Positions 48,929 through 58,338 of a stretch of 64,000 nt of DNA are shown here, in pieces. How positions within the stretch are numbered: position 1 is the stretch's first letter; every line of letters begins with the position of its first letter. This DNA is from Vagococcus entomophilus (lineage in GTDB: Bacteria > Bacillota > Bacilli > Lactobacillales > Vagococcaceae). Below the pieces are notes generated by a model. That model saw only the letters and a program-made list of their open reading frames with translations. It was not told the origin of the DNA and made no database searches. The stretch lies in the NCBI RefSeq assembly GCF_003987595.1, contig NZ_NGJZ01000002.1, positions 434,001 through 498,000 of the forward strand, read 5' to 3'. The translations under genes were made by a program, and so were the position numbers.

Positions 48929-49246
48929 ATGGAAAAAACACAGATGTTGAAAGGAATATTGGAAGGAGCCATTTTAGCTATCCTCACAAAAGAAGAAATT
49001 TATGGGTACGAGATGGTCAAAAGATTAGAGGCTTACGGGTTGAACTCTGTTAGTGATGGCAGTATCTATCCCGTGTTACTCAAGCTACAAAAGCAAGGAC
49101 ATATAGAAGGGATAAAAAAGAAATCAAGCGAAGGTCCCACTAGAAAATATTACTATTTAACGGATCAAGGGAAAAAAGAGCTCACTCATTTTAAAAAACA
49201 GTGGCAGGAATTAGCTGCGGGAGTCAATCATTTGTTAGAAGAATAA
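48929..49246 (+). CDS. PadR-family transcriptional regulator
   Basis: 105-residue PadR-s1 type regulator with a winged helix, including EIYGYEMVKRLEAYGL, VSDGSIYPVLLKLQKQGHIEG and the wing GPTRKYYYLTDQGKKEL. The ATG at 48929 has GAGGAGGGG upstream; a TTG nine codons earlier lies inside the operator. Followed 20 nt later by a membrane-protein gene, the usual PadR-partner arrangement. Confidence 0.93.
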   Translation: MEKTQMLKGILEGAILAILTKEEIYGYEMVKRLEAYGLNSVSDGSIYPVLLKLQKQGHIEGIKKKSSEGPTRKYYYLTDQGKKELTHFKKQWQELAAGVNHLLEE

Positions 49247-49266
49247 AACAGGAAAGGTTGTTTTGT

Positions 49267-50064
49267 ATGAACGTAACAGAATTAATAAAACAAAATAATG
49301 AATATCGGGAAAAGCTAAGTGAACCAAGTAAAAAATACTATGAAGAAATCTTAGTATATATGCGTACGGCATCTGGCAAAAATGAGCTGGCTATAGAAGA
49401 AACCCTGATGGAAATTTTACAAGATATTTTAGAAGCACAGAAGTCAGGTCAAACAGCAGAAGAATATTTTGGTAAAAATCCAAAAAAACTTTGCGATGAC
49501 ATGATTGAAGAGCTACCTCCAGAACAAGGGGTGAAACAAGTCGGCTTTACTATGTCCATTTTGATTTTATTGTTCCAATATATGAATTACGCAGAGATGT
49601 TCGATCCGATAATCCACTTGACATTTTTTAAAACTATCGTCCCTATTGTGCTGAGTATTGTTGTAGTTATCTCAATTTTCGCAGCTATTCGGCAAGAGGC
49701 ATTTTCTAAAAAGAAAGCAAAAATATTATTTTTCCTAGCCGCAATAGCCTACTTAGGAGTAATGATTTTCCCAATCTTAGATCGACAATTTGGACCTTTT
49801 GGACCTGAACTTCTTATCAGTGGTAGAAGTTATGCGCTAGGTTTCTTAATTCTCAGTGTTATTTGTATTTATTTAAACTGGAAAGTGAATGAATTTAAAA
49901 CCGGGGTTCTGATGAGTACGTTATTTGCAATTATAGCGGCGATGATTGCGCTTGGTGCGATTCAACCTGTATTGTGGTCCAAAGGAGTATTGGTCGGGAT
50001 TACCTTAGCTATTTATGCGTTATTTATCGTGAGTTCACTTGTTGAATTTAGAAAGAAAAAATAA
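49267..50064 (+). CDS. PadR-associated membrane protein (DUF1129/HAAS-like)
   Basis: 265 residues: an N-terminal cytoplasmic helical domain (about 1-95), similar in style to the HAAS/DUF1129 domains encoded next to PadR genes, followed by about six transmembrane helices (starting near 97, 122, 152, 186, 208 and 232). Function unknown; such pairs are thought to respond to envelope conditions or drugs. I start at ATG 49267 behind CAGGAAAGG. The frame is open 22 codons earlier, inside padR. Confidence 0.75.
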   Translation: MNVTELIKQNNEYREKLSEPSKKYYEEILVYMRTASGKNELAIEETLMEILQDILEAQKSGQTAEEYFGKNPKKLCDDMIEELPPEQGVKQVGFTMSILILLFQYMNYAEMFDPIIHLTFFKTIVPIVLSIVVVISIFAAIRQEAFSKKKAKILFFLAAIAYLGVMIFPILDRQFGPFGPELLISGRSYALGFLILSVICIYLNWKVNEFKTGVLMSTLFAIIAAMIALGAIQPVLWSKGVLVGITLAIYALFIVSSLVEFRKKK

Positions 50065-50067
50065 AAA

Positions 50068-50240
50068 GAGTGTGACAGAAGTGTATAACTTCTGAGAAAT
50101 AAGCAGAAATTCACGAAAGTTCTCTTGAGATTTTTATTGAGTTTATCTTATTTTTGCAGGGGGTTTTGCTACTTCCAGCGCTTACTCGGATAATAAGAGC
50201 CTGAAACGTAACTTTTGAGTTATGTCTTAGGCTTTTATTT
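50068..50240 (+). repeat. Structured 3'-UTR repeat, copy A, ending in a terminator
   Basis: This stretch is homologous to the minus strand of 52462-52640. Shared blocks include ACAGAAGTGT, TCTTGAGATTTTT, TTTATCTTATTTT and the terminal stem AAGAGCCTGA. An internal hairpin is conserved by compensating changes. The last part (50195-50212 with 50219-50236) is a terminator with an 18-bp stem containing G-U and mismatched pairs. It follows the PadR operon in sense orientation. Confidence 0.75.
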
Positions 50241-50271
50241 TTTAAAGTTTAATCAATATCGAAAAAAATAA

Positions 50272-50299
50272 TTGCGCATTTTTATAGAAAGCATACAAT
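50272..50299 (+). promoter_or_regulatory. Possible promoter of the hydrolase gene
   Basis: TTGCGC (50272-50277) and TACAAT (50294-50299) with a 16-nt spacer, 34 nt before the start. Confidence 0.5.
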
Positions 50300-50332
50300 A
50301 AAGAAAAGAACGGTAAAAAGAGGAGAGAGCCT

Positions 50333-51364
50333 ATGTATACTAAGACCAAAAAGTTTATTGATTGTTTGCAGCATGAAGGGATTTTTCCAGGAGCCAGTTT
50401 TGCTTTTATCCAAAATAATCAGATAGAGCAACATACTCAAGGGTATGCACAAATCATGCCACAAAAAGTTCCATTAGAAAAAGAGATGTTATTTGATGTA
50501 GCCTCTTTGACCAAAGTGATTTGTACGACAACTATGATACTAAAATTAGTAGAATTAGGCAAAATCAATATCGAAAATCCGTTACATCAATACTTACCAG
50601 AGTTTAAAGATACGAGCATTACGATTCGCCAGCTGTTAACGCATACCTCAGACATCCAGTCCTACATTCCCAACCGTGACGCGCTATCTGCTCATGAGCT
50701 GAAAAAGGCGATGCTTGCTCTTCCGGCTGGAAAGCAAATGGATAAACAGGTTGTATACACAGATACAGGGATGATTTTGCTTGGTTTTTTACTTGAGAAA
50801 ATCTATCAAAAGCCACTACAAACTATTTTTAAAGAAGAAGTGTTAGACGGTATTGGGATGAATCAGAGTGGCTTTGGACCAATCAATGCAAAAAAATGTG
50901 TGGCGACTGAAAATCATCCGCTTAGAGGCGTAATTAGAGGAGAAGTTCATGATCCAAAAGCATATACTTTAGGTGTTCATTGTGGAAGTGCAGGTCTTTT
51001 TACGACGTTAAAAGATATGATTTCTTTTGTAAATGTCTATCTAGGTGAAGGAAAGACAAAAACTGGAAGGGAATTTTTAAAATCAAGCACAATCAAAAGT
51101 TTGGCAACAGACTGGACCACTAGTGGTAATTTAGGCAGATCTCTTGGTTGGTCATTGCTAGATAATCCAGTAGGCAAACGACCACTCCTCTATCATTCTG
51201 GCTACACGGGAACGTTTGTCATTATTGATTGTCTACAAAAGTCGAGTTTTATTTTCTTATCTAACCGAGTTCATCCAGTAGATCAAAGAGCGAAGTATTT
51301 GAAAAAACGTAATCAATTAATAGATGTCTATTTAAATGAAAAATTGTTTTATAGTCAAGCTTAA
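50333..51364 (+). CDS. Beta-lactamase-family serine hydrolase (class C fold)
   Basis: 343-residue member of the penicillin-binding-protein/class C beta-lactamase superfamily. The nucleophile motif is S58-L-T-K61, a YTDTG motif stands in the Y-x-N position, and HSGYTGT replaces KTG near the C-terminus. No signal peptide is visible, so the protein is probably cytoplasmic. That points to an esterase or peptidase of the EstB/YbbE type rather than antibiotic resistance. AGAGGAGAG ribosome site. Confidence 0.85.
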   Translation: MYTKTKKFIDCLQHEGIFPGASFAFIQNNQIEQHTQGYAQIMPQKVPLEKEMLFDVASLTKVICTTTMILKLVELGKINIENPLHQYLPEFKDTSITIRQLLTHTSDIQSYIPNRDALSAHELKKAMLALPAGKQMDKQVVYTDTGMILLGFLLEKIYQKPLQTIFKEEVLDGIGMNQSGFGPINAKKCVATENHPLRGVIRGEVHDPKAYTLGVHCGSAGLFTTLKDMISFVNVYLGEGKTKTGREFLKSSTIKSLATDWTTSGNLGRSLGWSLLDNPVGKRPLLYHSGYTGTFVIIDCLQKSSFIFLSNRVHPVDQRAKYLKKRNQLIDVYLNEKLFYSQA

Positions 51365-51372
51365 GGGATTTT

Positions 51373-51381
51373 TGGTATAAT
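51373..51381 (+). promoter_or_regulatory. Extended -10 promoter of manA
   Basis: TGG directly precedes perfect TATAAT (51376-51381), 33 nt before the manA start, with no evident -35. Confidence 0.55.
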
Positions 51382-51414
51382 AAACGGTGTTAAAAAGCAA
51401 GGGGAGGAATTGAA

Positions 51415-52380
51415 ATGAATGAACCACTATTTTTAAAGCCAGTATTTCAAGAAAAAATCTGGGGAGGGCAAAAATTAAAAACGGTTTTTGACTATCAAAT
51501 TCCAAGCAAACCGATTGGAGAGTGTTGGGCGATAAGTGCTCATCCACATGGAACATGCATGATTGAAAATGGTGAGTATAAAGGACAAAAATTAGATGAA
51601 TTATGGGCAAATCATCCAGAATTATTTGATCAAGTGGGCAAAGGGGTATTTCCACTTCTAACCAAAATATTAGATGCAGAGGATGATTTATCGGTACAAG
51701 TTCACCCAGATGATGCTTATGGACTAAAACATGAAGGAGAGCTAGGCAAAACAGAATGTTGGTATATCATTGATGCAGAGCCAGATGCAGAAATTATTTA
51801 CGGGCATCATGCAAAAAGTAAAGCGGAACTAAAAGAGTGGATTGAAAAGGGAGAATGGGAGCAGTTGCTGCGCCGAATAAAAGTTAAAAAGGGTGAATTT
51901 TATTTTGTGCCTAGTGGCACGATACATGCGATTGGAAAAGGTGTAATGATTTTAGAAACACAGCAAAGTAGTGATACTACCTACCGAGTATACGACTATG
52001 ATCGCACAGATGATACTGGACAAAAAAGAGCATTACATATTAGACAATCAATCGACGTGACAACTGTACCGCACGTCGATCCAATCCTCAATATTCAGGA
52101 AGAACGAAAAGGAGATTCAGCCGTTACTTGTTTTATTGAATCCGATTTCTTTAATGTATATGAGTGGTATGTTAATGGGAAACTGGTATTGAAAAAACAA
52201 GCACCCTATACGTTGGTGAGTGTATTATCAGGAGTAGGTGTTTTAAAACTTGCAGATGGCAAGCAAAATTACGCCATTGAGAAAGGGGCTCATTTTATTT
52301 TGCCAGCAGGAATAAAAGAGTGGCAAATAGAAGGGGAGGTCCAACTGATTGCTTCTGAACCTGGAAGTAAGAATAGATAA
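51415..52380 (+). CDS. manA: Mannose-6-phosphate isomerase, class I
   Basis: Zinc enzyme interconverting mannose-6-phosphate and fructose-6-phosphate. The metal site includes Q95-x-H97 (VQVHPDD), the Glu in KTECWY and the His in SGTIHAIG; the ETQQSSDTTYRVYDYDR block is diagnostic. 321 residues is the short Firmicutes form. AGGGAGGAA ribosome site. No PTS genes are adjacent. Confidence 0.95.
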   Translation: MNEPLFLKPVFQEKIWGGQKLKTVFDYQIPSKPIGECWAISAHPHGTCMIENGEYKGQKLDELWANHPELFDQVGKGVFPLLTKILDAEDDLSVQVHPDDAYGLKHEGELGKTECWYIIDAEPDAEIIYGHHAKSKAELKEWIEKGEWEQLLRRIKVKKGEFYFVPSGTIHAIGKGVMILETQQSSDTTYRVYDYDRTDDTGQKRALHIRQSIDVTTVPHVDPILNIQEERKGDSAVTCFIESDFFNVYEWYVNGKLVLKKQAPYTLVSVLSGVGVLKLADGKQNYAIEKGAHFILPAGIKEWQIEGEVQLIASEPGSKNR

Positions 52381-52461
52381 AACAGACTAAGCTCAGAGGG
52401 GAAAACTGTCGAATGATGAGTGTGGTCACTTTCTTTTTTAGAGCTATAGTGAGTTAATAGA

Positions 52462-52640
52462 AAAAGAGCCTGAGACGTAACTTAGATGTTACGTCTCAGG
52501 CTCTTGCTGTTCGAATAAATACTAGTAACAGAAGCAACTTTTCTAGAAAATAAGATAAAATCTACAAAAATCTCAAGAGGATTTTTTGTAAATTCCTGCT
52601 ATTTTCTCGGAGTTAAACACTTCTGTTCCAACCTTTTATA
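52462..52640 (-). repeat. Structured 3'-UTR repeat, copy B, ending in a terminator
   Basis: Minus-strand copy of the element at 50068-50240, again immediately after a gene (gatD) and in sense orientation to it. It starts with GGTTGGAACAGAAGTG and contains a long internal hairpin around TCTTGAGATTTTTGTAGATTT. It ends in a perfect 18-bp terminator stem (52464-52481 with 52488-52505) followed by T on the minus strand. It overlaps the gatD stop codon. Confidence 0.78.
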
Positions 52641-53322
52641 GCGAGTTTGGTGGCGTGAAGGCGTCCCCGTATTTTTGTTTGAGCGCAATGGTGAGCAAGC
52701 GAATCGCTAAATTTTGATTACGTGCTAAGATTGGTCCATGAAAGTAAGAACAAAAAGTATTCTTATAAATCACTCCCTCGTATCCATCTTCCCCATTATT
52801 TCCATTTCCTTGAATGATTTTTCCTAATGGTTTTTCATCATTTCCTGTAAATGTACGGCCGTTGTGATTTTCAAAGCCATAATATTTTTCATCAAATGTT
52901 TCGTTATAAATCACAATATCTCCAATAAAACGATGATTATCTTGACTTAAGGTGTAGTGATCTAATGCACCAATACCAGGGATTTTTTCTCCATTTGCAC
53001 CAATATAGTAGTGCCCAAGCATTTGATAGCCACCACATATAGCGAGCATGACACCCTCTTGCTCGATATACTCTGTGAGTTCTGATTTTTTTGTGAGAAT
53101 ATCCTTTGAAACAATCATCTGCTCGTAGTCTTGACCGCCACCAAAAAAGACGATGTCATATTTTTTTGGATCGAAGGGCTCATAGATACTGACGATTTCA
53201 GAATCAAACTGAACCCCCATTTTTTTGGCACAGTACTGAAGCATCAGCATGTTCCCATTATCTCCATAAGTATTGAGCAAGTTCCCATAGAGATGACAGA
53301 CAGAAAGTGAGAATTGGCTCAT
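52636..53322 (-). CDS. gatD: Lipid II isoglutaminyl synthase, glutamine amidotransferase subunit GatD
   Basis: Class I glutaminase subunit that supplies ammonia for amidating the D-Glu of lipid II, needed for efficient peptidoglycan cross-linking. The nucleophile is C96 ([11 protein letters not shown]) and the catalytic His is H195 ([10 protein letters not shown]). 228 residues. It starts 1 nt after the murT stop, so the pair is translationally coupled, as in staphylococci and streptococci. Confidence 0.95.
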   Translation of the reverse strand: MSQFSLSVCHLYGNLLNTYGDNGNMLMLQYCAKKMGVQFDSEIVSIYEPFDPKKYDIVFFGGGQDYEQMIVSKDILTKKSELTEYIEQEGVMLAICGGYQMLGHYYIGANGEKIPGIGALDHYTLSQDNHRFIGDIVIYNETFDEKYYGFENHNGRTFTGNDEKPLGKIIQGNGNNGEDGYEGVIYKNTFCSYFHGPILARNQNLAIRLLTIALKQKYGDAFTPPNSL

Positions 53323-53323
53323 G

Positions 53324-54667
53324 CTACATACCTCCTTTAATGTAATGACGATTTGCGAGTTCTTTTCTTAGTTGTAAAACGGCTGTATAGGTAGCAAGGA
53401 TATAGACATTTTTTGTTGGTAGTTTTTTGATTTGGTCGATAACACTTGGGATATCTTCTATCTCTAACAGCTTATCTTCAGCAATTCCAGCAACTTTCAT
53501 GCGTAGCGCCATATCTGTATGACGGTCTCCTCCGACAATCACTTGGGGAATATCCATTTGGGCAAAGGCCTCGTGGTTGCCATCCCAGATCCAACTTACG
53601 TCAATACCGTCTGCGTAATTTGCATTAAGTAAACTCACAAGTGAAAGCGGTTGGGGGGCTAAGCCAATCATATCAATTACTTGATTGAGCCCAACAGGGT
53701 TTTTTACAAGTACGAGGGTGCATTTTTTGTCATCAATTTGAATAACTTCTTGACGACCAAACACTTTTTCGTCATAGGCCAACCCTGCACGAATTTTTTC
53801 AGGAGAGACGCCATAATGTTTAGCAACAGCAGTTGCAGCTAAAGCGTTATAAACATTGTACATTCCGCCAACTTCAATTCCGTATGCCTCATGATCAATG
53901 ATAAAATGAGCGGAATGATTCGTCATATCGGTCAGCTCAGTCAACTTGTAATCGAGTTCAGGCCGCTTAAAATCACAGTTTGGACAATAATATTTTCCAA
54001 GGTTACTATAAGTAATCATTTTATAATGCAAAATGTGTTGACATTTTGGACAAAGTATCCCATCGGTATTATGATGAGCAATAAATTCCCCATCTTTTTG
54101 ATGATTAAAACCATAATATTTTCTAGGATTAATTGTCGCAACTGAATTGAAAATAGGCGCATCTCCGTTACAGAGAATCGTAGCATCAGGTGCATTTTTC
54201 GCCCCATCAACAATCAATTTGTAAGTGGTATAGATTTCTCCATAACGGTCCATTTGATCACGAAATATATTTGTAAATAAGAAAAGTTTCGGCTGAATAT
54301 ATTTTGTTACTTTACTCAGACTGGCTTCATCAATCTCCAAAACTGCAAATTTTCTTTCTCCTTTTTTTCCTTTGGCTTGTAAAAAAGTAGAAACAATTCC
54401 TTGCTCCATGTTTGCCCCAGTAGGATTGGTCACAACATTTTCGACTTCTTGTTTTAAAATGTTAACGGTCAAGGCAGTGGTAAGGGTTTTTCCATTTGTA
54501 CCGGTGACGACCACAACTTCATAATCCTTGGCAAGATGTTGTAATATTTTAGGATCAATTTTTAAAGCAATTTTCCCTGGAAGACTACTGCCTCCTTTTA
54601 GAAAAGTGCGTAAGAACCATTGGGAAGATTTCCCAACAGTAACCGCAAATTGACTTCTTAGACTCAT
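53324..54667 (-). CDS. murT: Lipid II isoglutaminyl synthase subunit MurT
   Basis: Mur-ligase-like ATPase that, with GatD, converts D-Glu to D-isoglutamine in lipid II. The ATP loop GTNGKT is at 56-61. A four-cysteine ribbon (C206, C209, C228, C231) is inserted in the central domain, a feature of MurT, and the C-terminal DUF1727 domain follows. 447 residues. First gene of the leftward pair, behind a probable promoter near 54701. Confidence 0.95.
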   Translation of the reverse strand: MSLRSQFAVTVGKSSQWFLRTFLKGGSSLPGKIALKIDPKILQHLAKDYEVVVVTGTNGKTLTTALTVNILKQEVENVVTNPTGANMEQGIVSTFLQAKGKKGERKFAVLEIDEASLSKVTKYIQPKLFLFTNIFRDQMDRYGEIYTTYKLIVDGAKNAPDATILCNGDAPIFNSVATINPRKYYGFNHQKDGEFIAHHNTDGILCPKCQHILHYKMITYSNLGKYYCPNCDFKRPELDYKLTELTDMTNHSAHFIIDHEAYGIEVGGMYNVYNALAATAVAKHYGVSPEKIRAGLAYDEKVFGRQEVIQIDDKKCTLVLVKNPVGLNQVIDMIGLAPQPLSLVSLLNANYADGIDVSWIWDGNHEAFAQMDIPQVIVGGDRHTDMALRMKVAGIAEDKLLEIEDIPSVIDQIKKLPTKNVYILATYTAVLQLRKELANRHYIKGGM

Positions 54668-54700
54668 CTATACTTCCTCCTGCTTCATTTTATTCAATTT

Positions 54701-54709
54701 ATCATACCA
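54701..54709 (-). promoter_or_regulatory. Extended -10 promoter of murT-gatD
   Basis: On the minus strand TGG precedes TATGAT (54701-54706), about 34 nt before the murT start. No clear -35. Confidence 0.5.
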
Positions 54710-54776
54710 CACTATCTAAAAATAATTCATTTTGGAGAAATATTTTTAGCATTAACGGACTAGAATTAAGAAAAAA

Positions 54777-56177
54777 TTAGCCAATAATAATTTTTTCACT
54801 AGGATACACATAACCCATATCTTTTCTTTCTTTGGGGATAAAGAGCATGAGCGTATAGAGCATACCAATTCTTCCAATGAACATCAAGAGCGCAATCACA
54901 ATCTTGCCAACTATAGTGAGATCACTTGTAATACCTAGTGACAAGCCAGTTGTACCAAAAGCTGAAGAGACTTCAAAAATAATAGATAGTAAAGAGTGAG
55001 ATTCGGTTACAGATAAAATCATGATGGAAAATCCGCACATTAATAAAGAGAGTAAAAAAACAACTACAGATTTCTTGATATCATCTTCATCAATTCTGCG
55101 ACCAAAAATTCGAACGTTATCTTCACTTTTGATGAAAGAAACTAGATATAAGCCTAATATGATCATTGTGGTCGTTCTAACACCACCTCCAACGGAACTA
55201 GGACTACAGCCAATAAACATTAAAATGGAAAAGAGTAGCAAAGTAGCAGGTTGGAATTGATTCAAATCATCCAATTGTAATCCAGCATTTCTAGTAGTAA
55301 TAGAATAAAACATGCTATGAATAATTTTTTGCCCAAACGTTAAAGATGAAAAAAGACGCTGACATTCTAGTAAATAAATAAACAGTGCACCACCAATAAA
55401 TAAGATAAAAAAAGAGCTGATGGCTAGTTTGCTAAATAACGAAAAGCGAAAAGGCAAGCGAGTAGGGTGCAATTTGTAATGAAGCCATTCGCGTACCTCT
55501 AAGATGACAGGAAAACCAATTCCACCTATAAAAATCAAGAACATGATCACAAGTAGAAATAAACTATTTAACCTAAAAGGCATGATTGAATCCCCTGTTA
55601 CATCAAATCCAGAGTTCGTAACAGAAGAAATGGATTGGTAAAAACCATAAAATAGAGAATCAGACACCGTTTGAAACTGGTGTGAAAAGTAGAAGTAGAC
55701 AGAAAAAAAGACGCCGAATAATAGCTGTAAACCAATCATAATAAATAGGGTCGTCCGGATCAAACGCACGGTTCCACTTAGTTTTGGCTGGTTCATATCT
55801 GTCATGATCAGTTGCCTTTGGCGCAAAGAAATCTTCTTACGTGAAAGAAGGAAAAATAATGTTGAGATCATCATAATACCAAGACCACCGATTTGAAATA
55901 AAATTTCTAATAAAATAATTCCATAATGATTAAAAACCTCGTTGATATTGAAGGTAGTCAGTCCGGTTACACTCACTGTACTGATGGTCATGAACAATAA
56001 ATCCATAAAAGATGGCTGGACATTACTTTTATGAAAAAAAGGTAAGCTCAAAAGAATGAATGAAATAAAGGTGATGAAAAGATAGTAAAGAACAATGATC
56101 TGGATACTCGATAAACGAGTATGAAATAAAATGGTTACTTTTTTTGGAAATGCTCTTAATTTCTGCCAAGCATGCAT
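54777..56177 (-). CDS. ktrB: TrkH/KtrB-family potassium transporter subunit
   Basis: 466-residue membrane protein with four M1-P-M2 repeats. The selectivity-filter loops are VTGLTT, VTNSGFD, TRNAGLQ and FGTTGLSLG, each with the conserved Gly that lines the potassium path. This size and the short cytoplasmic tails fit KtrB, which works with a cytosolic KtrA gating ring. No ktrA is in the window, so the regulator must be encoded elsewhere. Ribosome site AAGGAA is 13 nt from the ATG, rather far. Confidence 0.88.
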   Translation of the reverse strand: MHAWQKLRAFPKKVTILFHTRLSSIQIIVLYYLFITFISFILLSLPFFHKSNVQPSFMDLLFMTISTVSVTGLTTFNINEVFNHYGIILLEILFQIGGLGIMMISTLFFLLSRKKISLRQRQLIMTDMNQPKLSGTVRLIRTTLFIMIGLQLLFGVFFSVYFYFSHQFQTVSDSLFYGFYQSISSVTNSGFDVTGDSIMPFRLNSLFLLVIMFLIFIGGIGFPVILEVREWLHYKLHPTRLPFRFSLFSKLAISSFFILFIGGALFIYLLECQRLFSSLTFGQKIIHSMFYSITTRNAGLQLDDLNQFQPATLLLFSILMFIGCSPSSVGGGVRTTTMIILGLYLVSFIKSEDNVRIFGRRIDEDDIKKSVVVFLLSLLMCGFSIMILSVTESHSLLSIIFEVSSAFGTTGLSLGITSDLTIVGKIVIALLMFIGRIGMLYTLMLFIPKERKDMGYVYPSEKIIIG

Positions 56178-56319
56178 AGGCTAGCACGTTCCTTTCTAGA
56201 AATGAATACACTAAGTATAGCAAATCGAGTCCTTGTTCGCCAAACGCAAAGACCAAATCAAAGAGACCCAAATGATGCTACAAGGATGCAGCATGTTTGA
56301 GTCACAAGTCGATTATTTT

Positions 56320-58140
56320 TTAGGCTAATTGAAAATTTTGAATGGCGGTTAAAAAGTCCTGACCATATTTTTCCAGTTTCACTTCCCCGACACCACTAAT
56401 CTTGCTAAGTTCGGTTTCTGTATCTGGTAATTTCCGGCACATTTCTTTTAAAGTAGCATCATTAAAAACTACGTAAGCTGGAACATGCTGTGCATCGGCC
56501 AGCTCCCGGCGCAGTACTTGCAACTGTGCATAAAGTGCAGGATGACTGATTTCTTCTTCCGTTTGTCTAGGTGTCCGACTCTGCAGTGTTTCTTTTGGCA
56601 GATGCATCGTAATTTGGGTGGTCGGTTGTAATACTTCAAGAAAGCGAAAGCCAAGCTTTAAAACTGGATATTGTCCATCAGAAGTATCTAAAAAGCCTTC
56701 CGCAAGCAAGAACTCAATCATTTTTCGTATCTCATGTGTACTGGTATCTTGCATAATGCCATAAGTAGAAAGCAAATCTAAGTGAAAGTCTTTGATTTTT
56801 TGCTGCTTACTACCACGAAGTACATCGATAACTAATTTAATCCCATAAGATTCACGCATTCTTTTGACACAGGATATAATTTTTTGCGCTGCTACGGTAA
56901 TGTCTCTTTTCTCTGTATTTTGTAAACAATTGCTGCAATTTCCACAATAATGAGAACGCTCATCTCCAAAGTATCTTAAGAGATATTGACGCAAACAGCC
57001 TTGAGTAAAACAATAAAAAGACATTTTTTTTAGTCGTTGTTGCTCATGTTCTTTAAACAGTTGTGCTTCTGTTCCCTGTAACTGCTGGTTTTCGAAGCTA
57101 TTATCAATAAAGTATTGATTGGTCACGACATCACGACCACTATAAAACAAAATGCATTCTGCATTTGATCCATCTCGTCCTGCTCGTCCTGCTTCTTGAT
57201 AGTAGCTTTCAATATTTTTTGGCATATTATAATGAATCACAAAAGCCACGTTTGATTTGTCAATTCCCATACCAAAAGCATTGGTTGCGACAATTAGAGG
57301 AGCGTTGTCCGTAACAAACAGTTCTTGATTTTTTTTTCGCTCCTCACTAGAAAGTCCAGCGTGGTAGCGGGTAACGGGGTAGCCTAATGCGTCCAGGCGC
57401 TCACAAACATCTTCCACATTTTTTCTAGACGAACAGTAAATAATTCCACTCTTTTCCTCATTTTCTTTGAGGTACGCTACAACCGCTTGAAACTTGTCCT
57501 TTGGTTTTTGGACACCAAAAAATAAGTTTTTACGGTCAAATCCTGTCGTAAGCTCAAAAGGTTCATTTAGATGAAGCAATTGAATAATGTCTTTTTTGAC
57601 TAAGTCTGTTGCTGTTGCTGTGAAAGCTGCCACAATCGGGCGTCTAGGCAATGAGTCAATATAATCATGGATAGACAAATAACTTGGACGAAAATCCTGT
57701 CCCCACTGCGAGACACAATGTGCTTCATCAACACTGACGAATGCGATGGGAACACGAGTGGAAAAGCTTAAAAAACGAGGCGTACAAAGTTGTTCGGGTG
57801 CAACATATAACAAAGAAAATGCTCCGTTTTGAGCGGCTTGAAGTGTTTCGTATTGTTCTTTTGGAGACAAGGTACTATTTAAAAAAGCAGCTGCAATCCC
57901 ATTTTGAGTTAAGGCACTCACCTGATCTTTCATGAGGGAAATTAGTGGAGATACCACAATTGTCAGACCCTCGAGCATTAAAGCAGGGACTTGGTAACAA
58001 ATCGATTTTCCCGCACCAGTAGGCATAATGCCAATCACATCTTGAGAAGAAAGCAGCGCTTCAACGATTTGTGCTTGTCCATCGCGAAACTCACTAAATC
58101 CAAAATAAGTGTGCAAAATTTGTTCTTTTGTTTGCAACAT
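56320..58140 (-). CDS. recQ: ATP-dependent DNA helicase RecQ
   Basis: 3'-5' helicase of recombinational repair. Walker A PTGAGKSICYQ, DEAHCVSQWG, the aromatic-rich loop region QDFRPSYLSI, the RecQ zinc site (CLRQYLLRYFGDE with C-x2-C pairs), a winged helix and a C-terminal HRDC domain (about 530-600) are present. 606 residues, typical. Leftward, alone; the promoter probably uses TGC-TATACT at 58175-58183. Confidence 0.96.
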   Translation of the reverse strand: MLQTKEQILHTYFGFSEFRDGQAQIVEALLSSQDVIGIMPTGAGKSICYQVPALMLEGLTIVVSPLISLMKDQVSALTQNGIAAAFLNSTLSPKEQYETLQAAQNGAFSLLYVAPEQLCTPRFLSFSTRVPIAFVSVDEAHCVSQWGQDFRPSYLSIHDYIDSLPRRPIVAAFTATATDLVKKDIIQLLHLNEPFELTTGFDRKNLFFGVQKPKDKFQAVVAYLKENEEKSGIIYCSSRKNVEDVCERLDALGYPVTRYHAGLSSEERKKNQELFVTDNAPLIVATNAFGMGIDKSNVAFVIHYNMPKNIESYYQEAGRAGRDGSNAECILFYSGRDVVTNQYFIDNSFENQQLQGTEAQLFKEHEQQRLKKMSFYCFTQGCLRQYLLRYFGDERSHYCGNCSNCLQNTEKRDITVAAQKIISCVKRMRESYGIKLVIDVLRGSKQQKIKDFHLDLLSTYGIMQDTSTHEIRKMIEFLLAEGFLDTSDGQYPVLKLGFRFLEVLQPTTQITMHLPKETLQSRTPRQTEEEISHPALYAQLQVLRRELADAQHVPAYVVFNDATLKEMCRKLPDTETELSKISGVGEVKLEKYGQDFLTAIQNFQLA

Positions 58141-58174
58141 GCAGAAACACCTTTCTATAATTTATCTAGAGACT

Positions 58175-58183
58175 AGTATAGCA
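58175..58183 (-). promoter_or_regulatory. Extended -10 promoter of recQ
   Basis: On the minus strand TGC precedes TATACT (58175-58180), 35 nt before the recQ start. Confidence 0.45.
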
Positions 58184-58225
58184 TAGTAGCAAGTCATTAG
58201 ATTTTTATTCAGAACAAAAATAGAT

Positions 58226-58277
58226 AAAAACATTACATTTCTTTTTGATTACATTTTTTGTTTTTTGTAATGTTTTT
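58226..58277. repeat. Perfect 12-bp inverted repeat upstream of the pseudogene
   Basis: AAAAACATTACA (58226-58237) and TGTAATGTTTTT (58266-58277) are exact reverse complements around a 28-nt T-rich loop that contains a further TTACATTTTTT. No T run follows on either side beyond the arms. It may be an operator region or a remnant of a small mobile repeat. Confidence 0.5.
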
Positions 58278-58338
58278 GTAATAAAAATAAAATAATATGT
58301 TATACTAATACTGAAAACAATCAATTAGGAGTGATAAA

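Noticed and set aside
50333-51364. Antibiotic-resistance beta-lactamase
   Set aside because: The SxxK motif fits, but there is no signal peptide and the other active-site motifs differ from true beta-lactamases.
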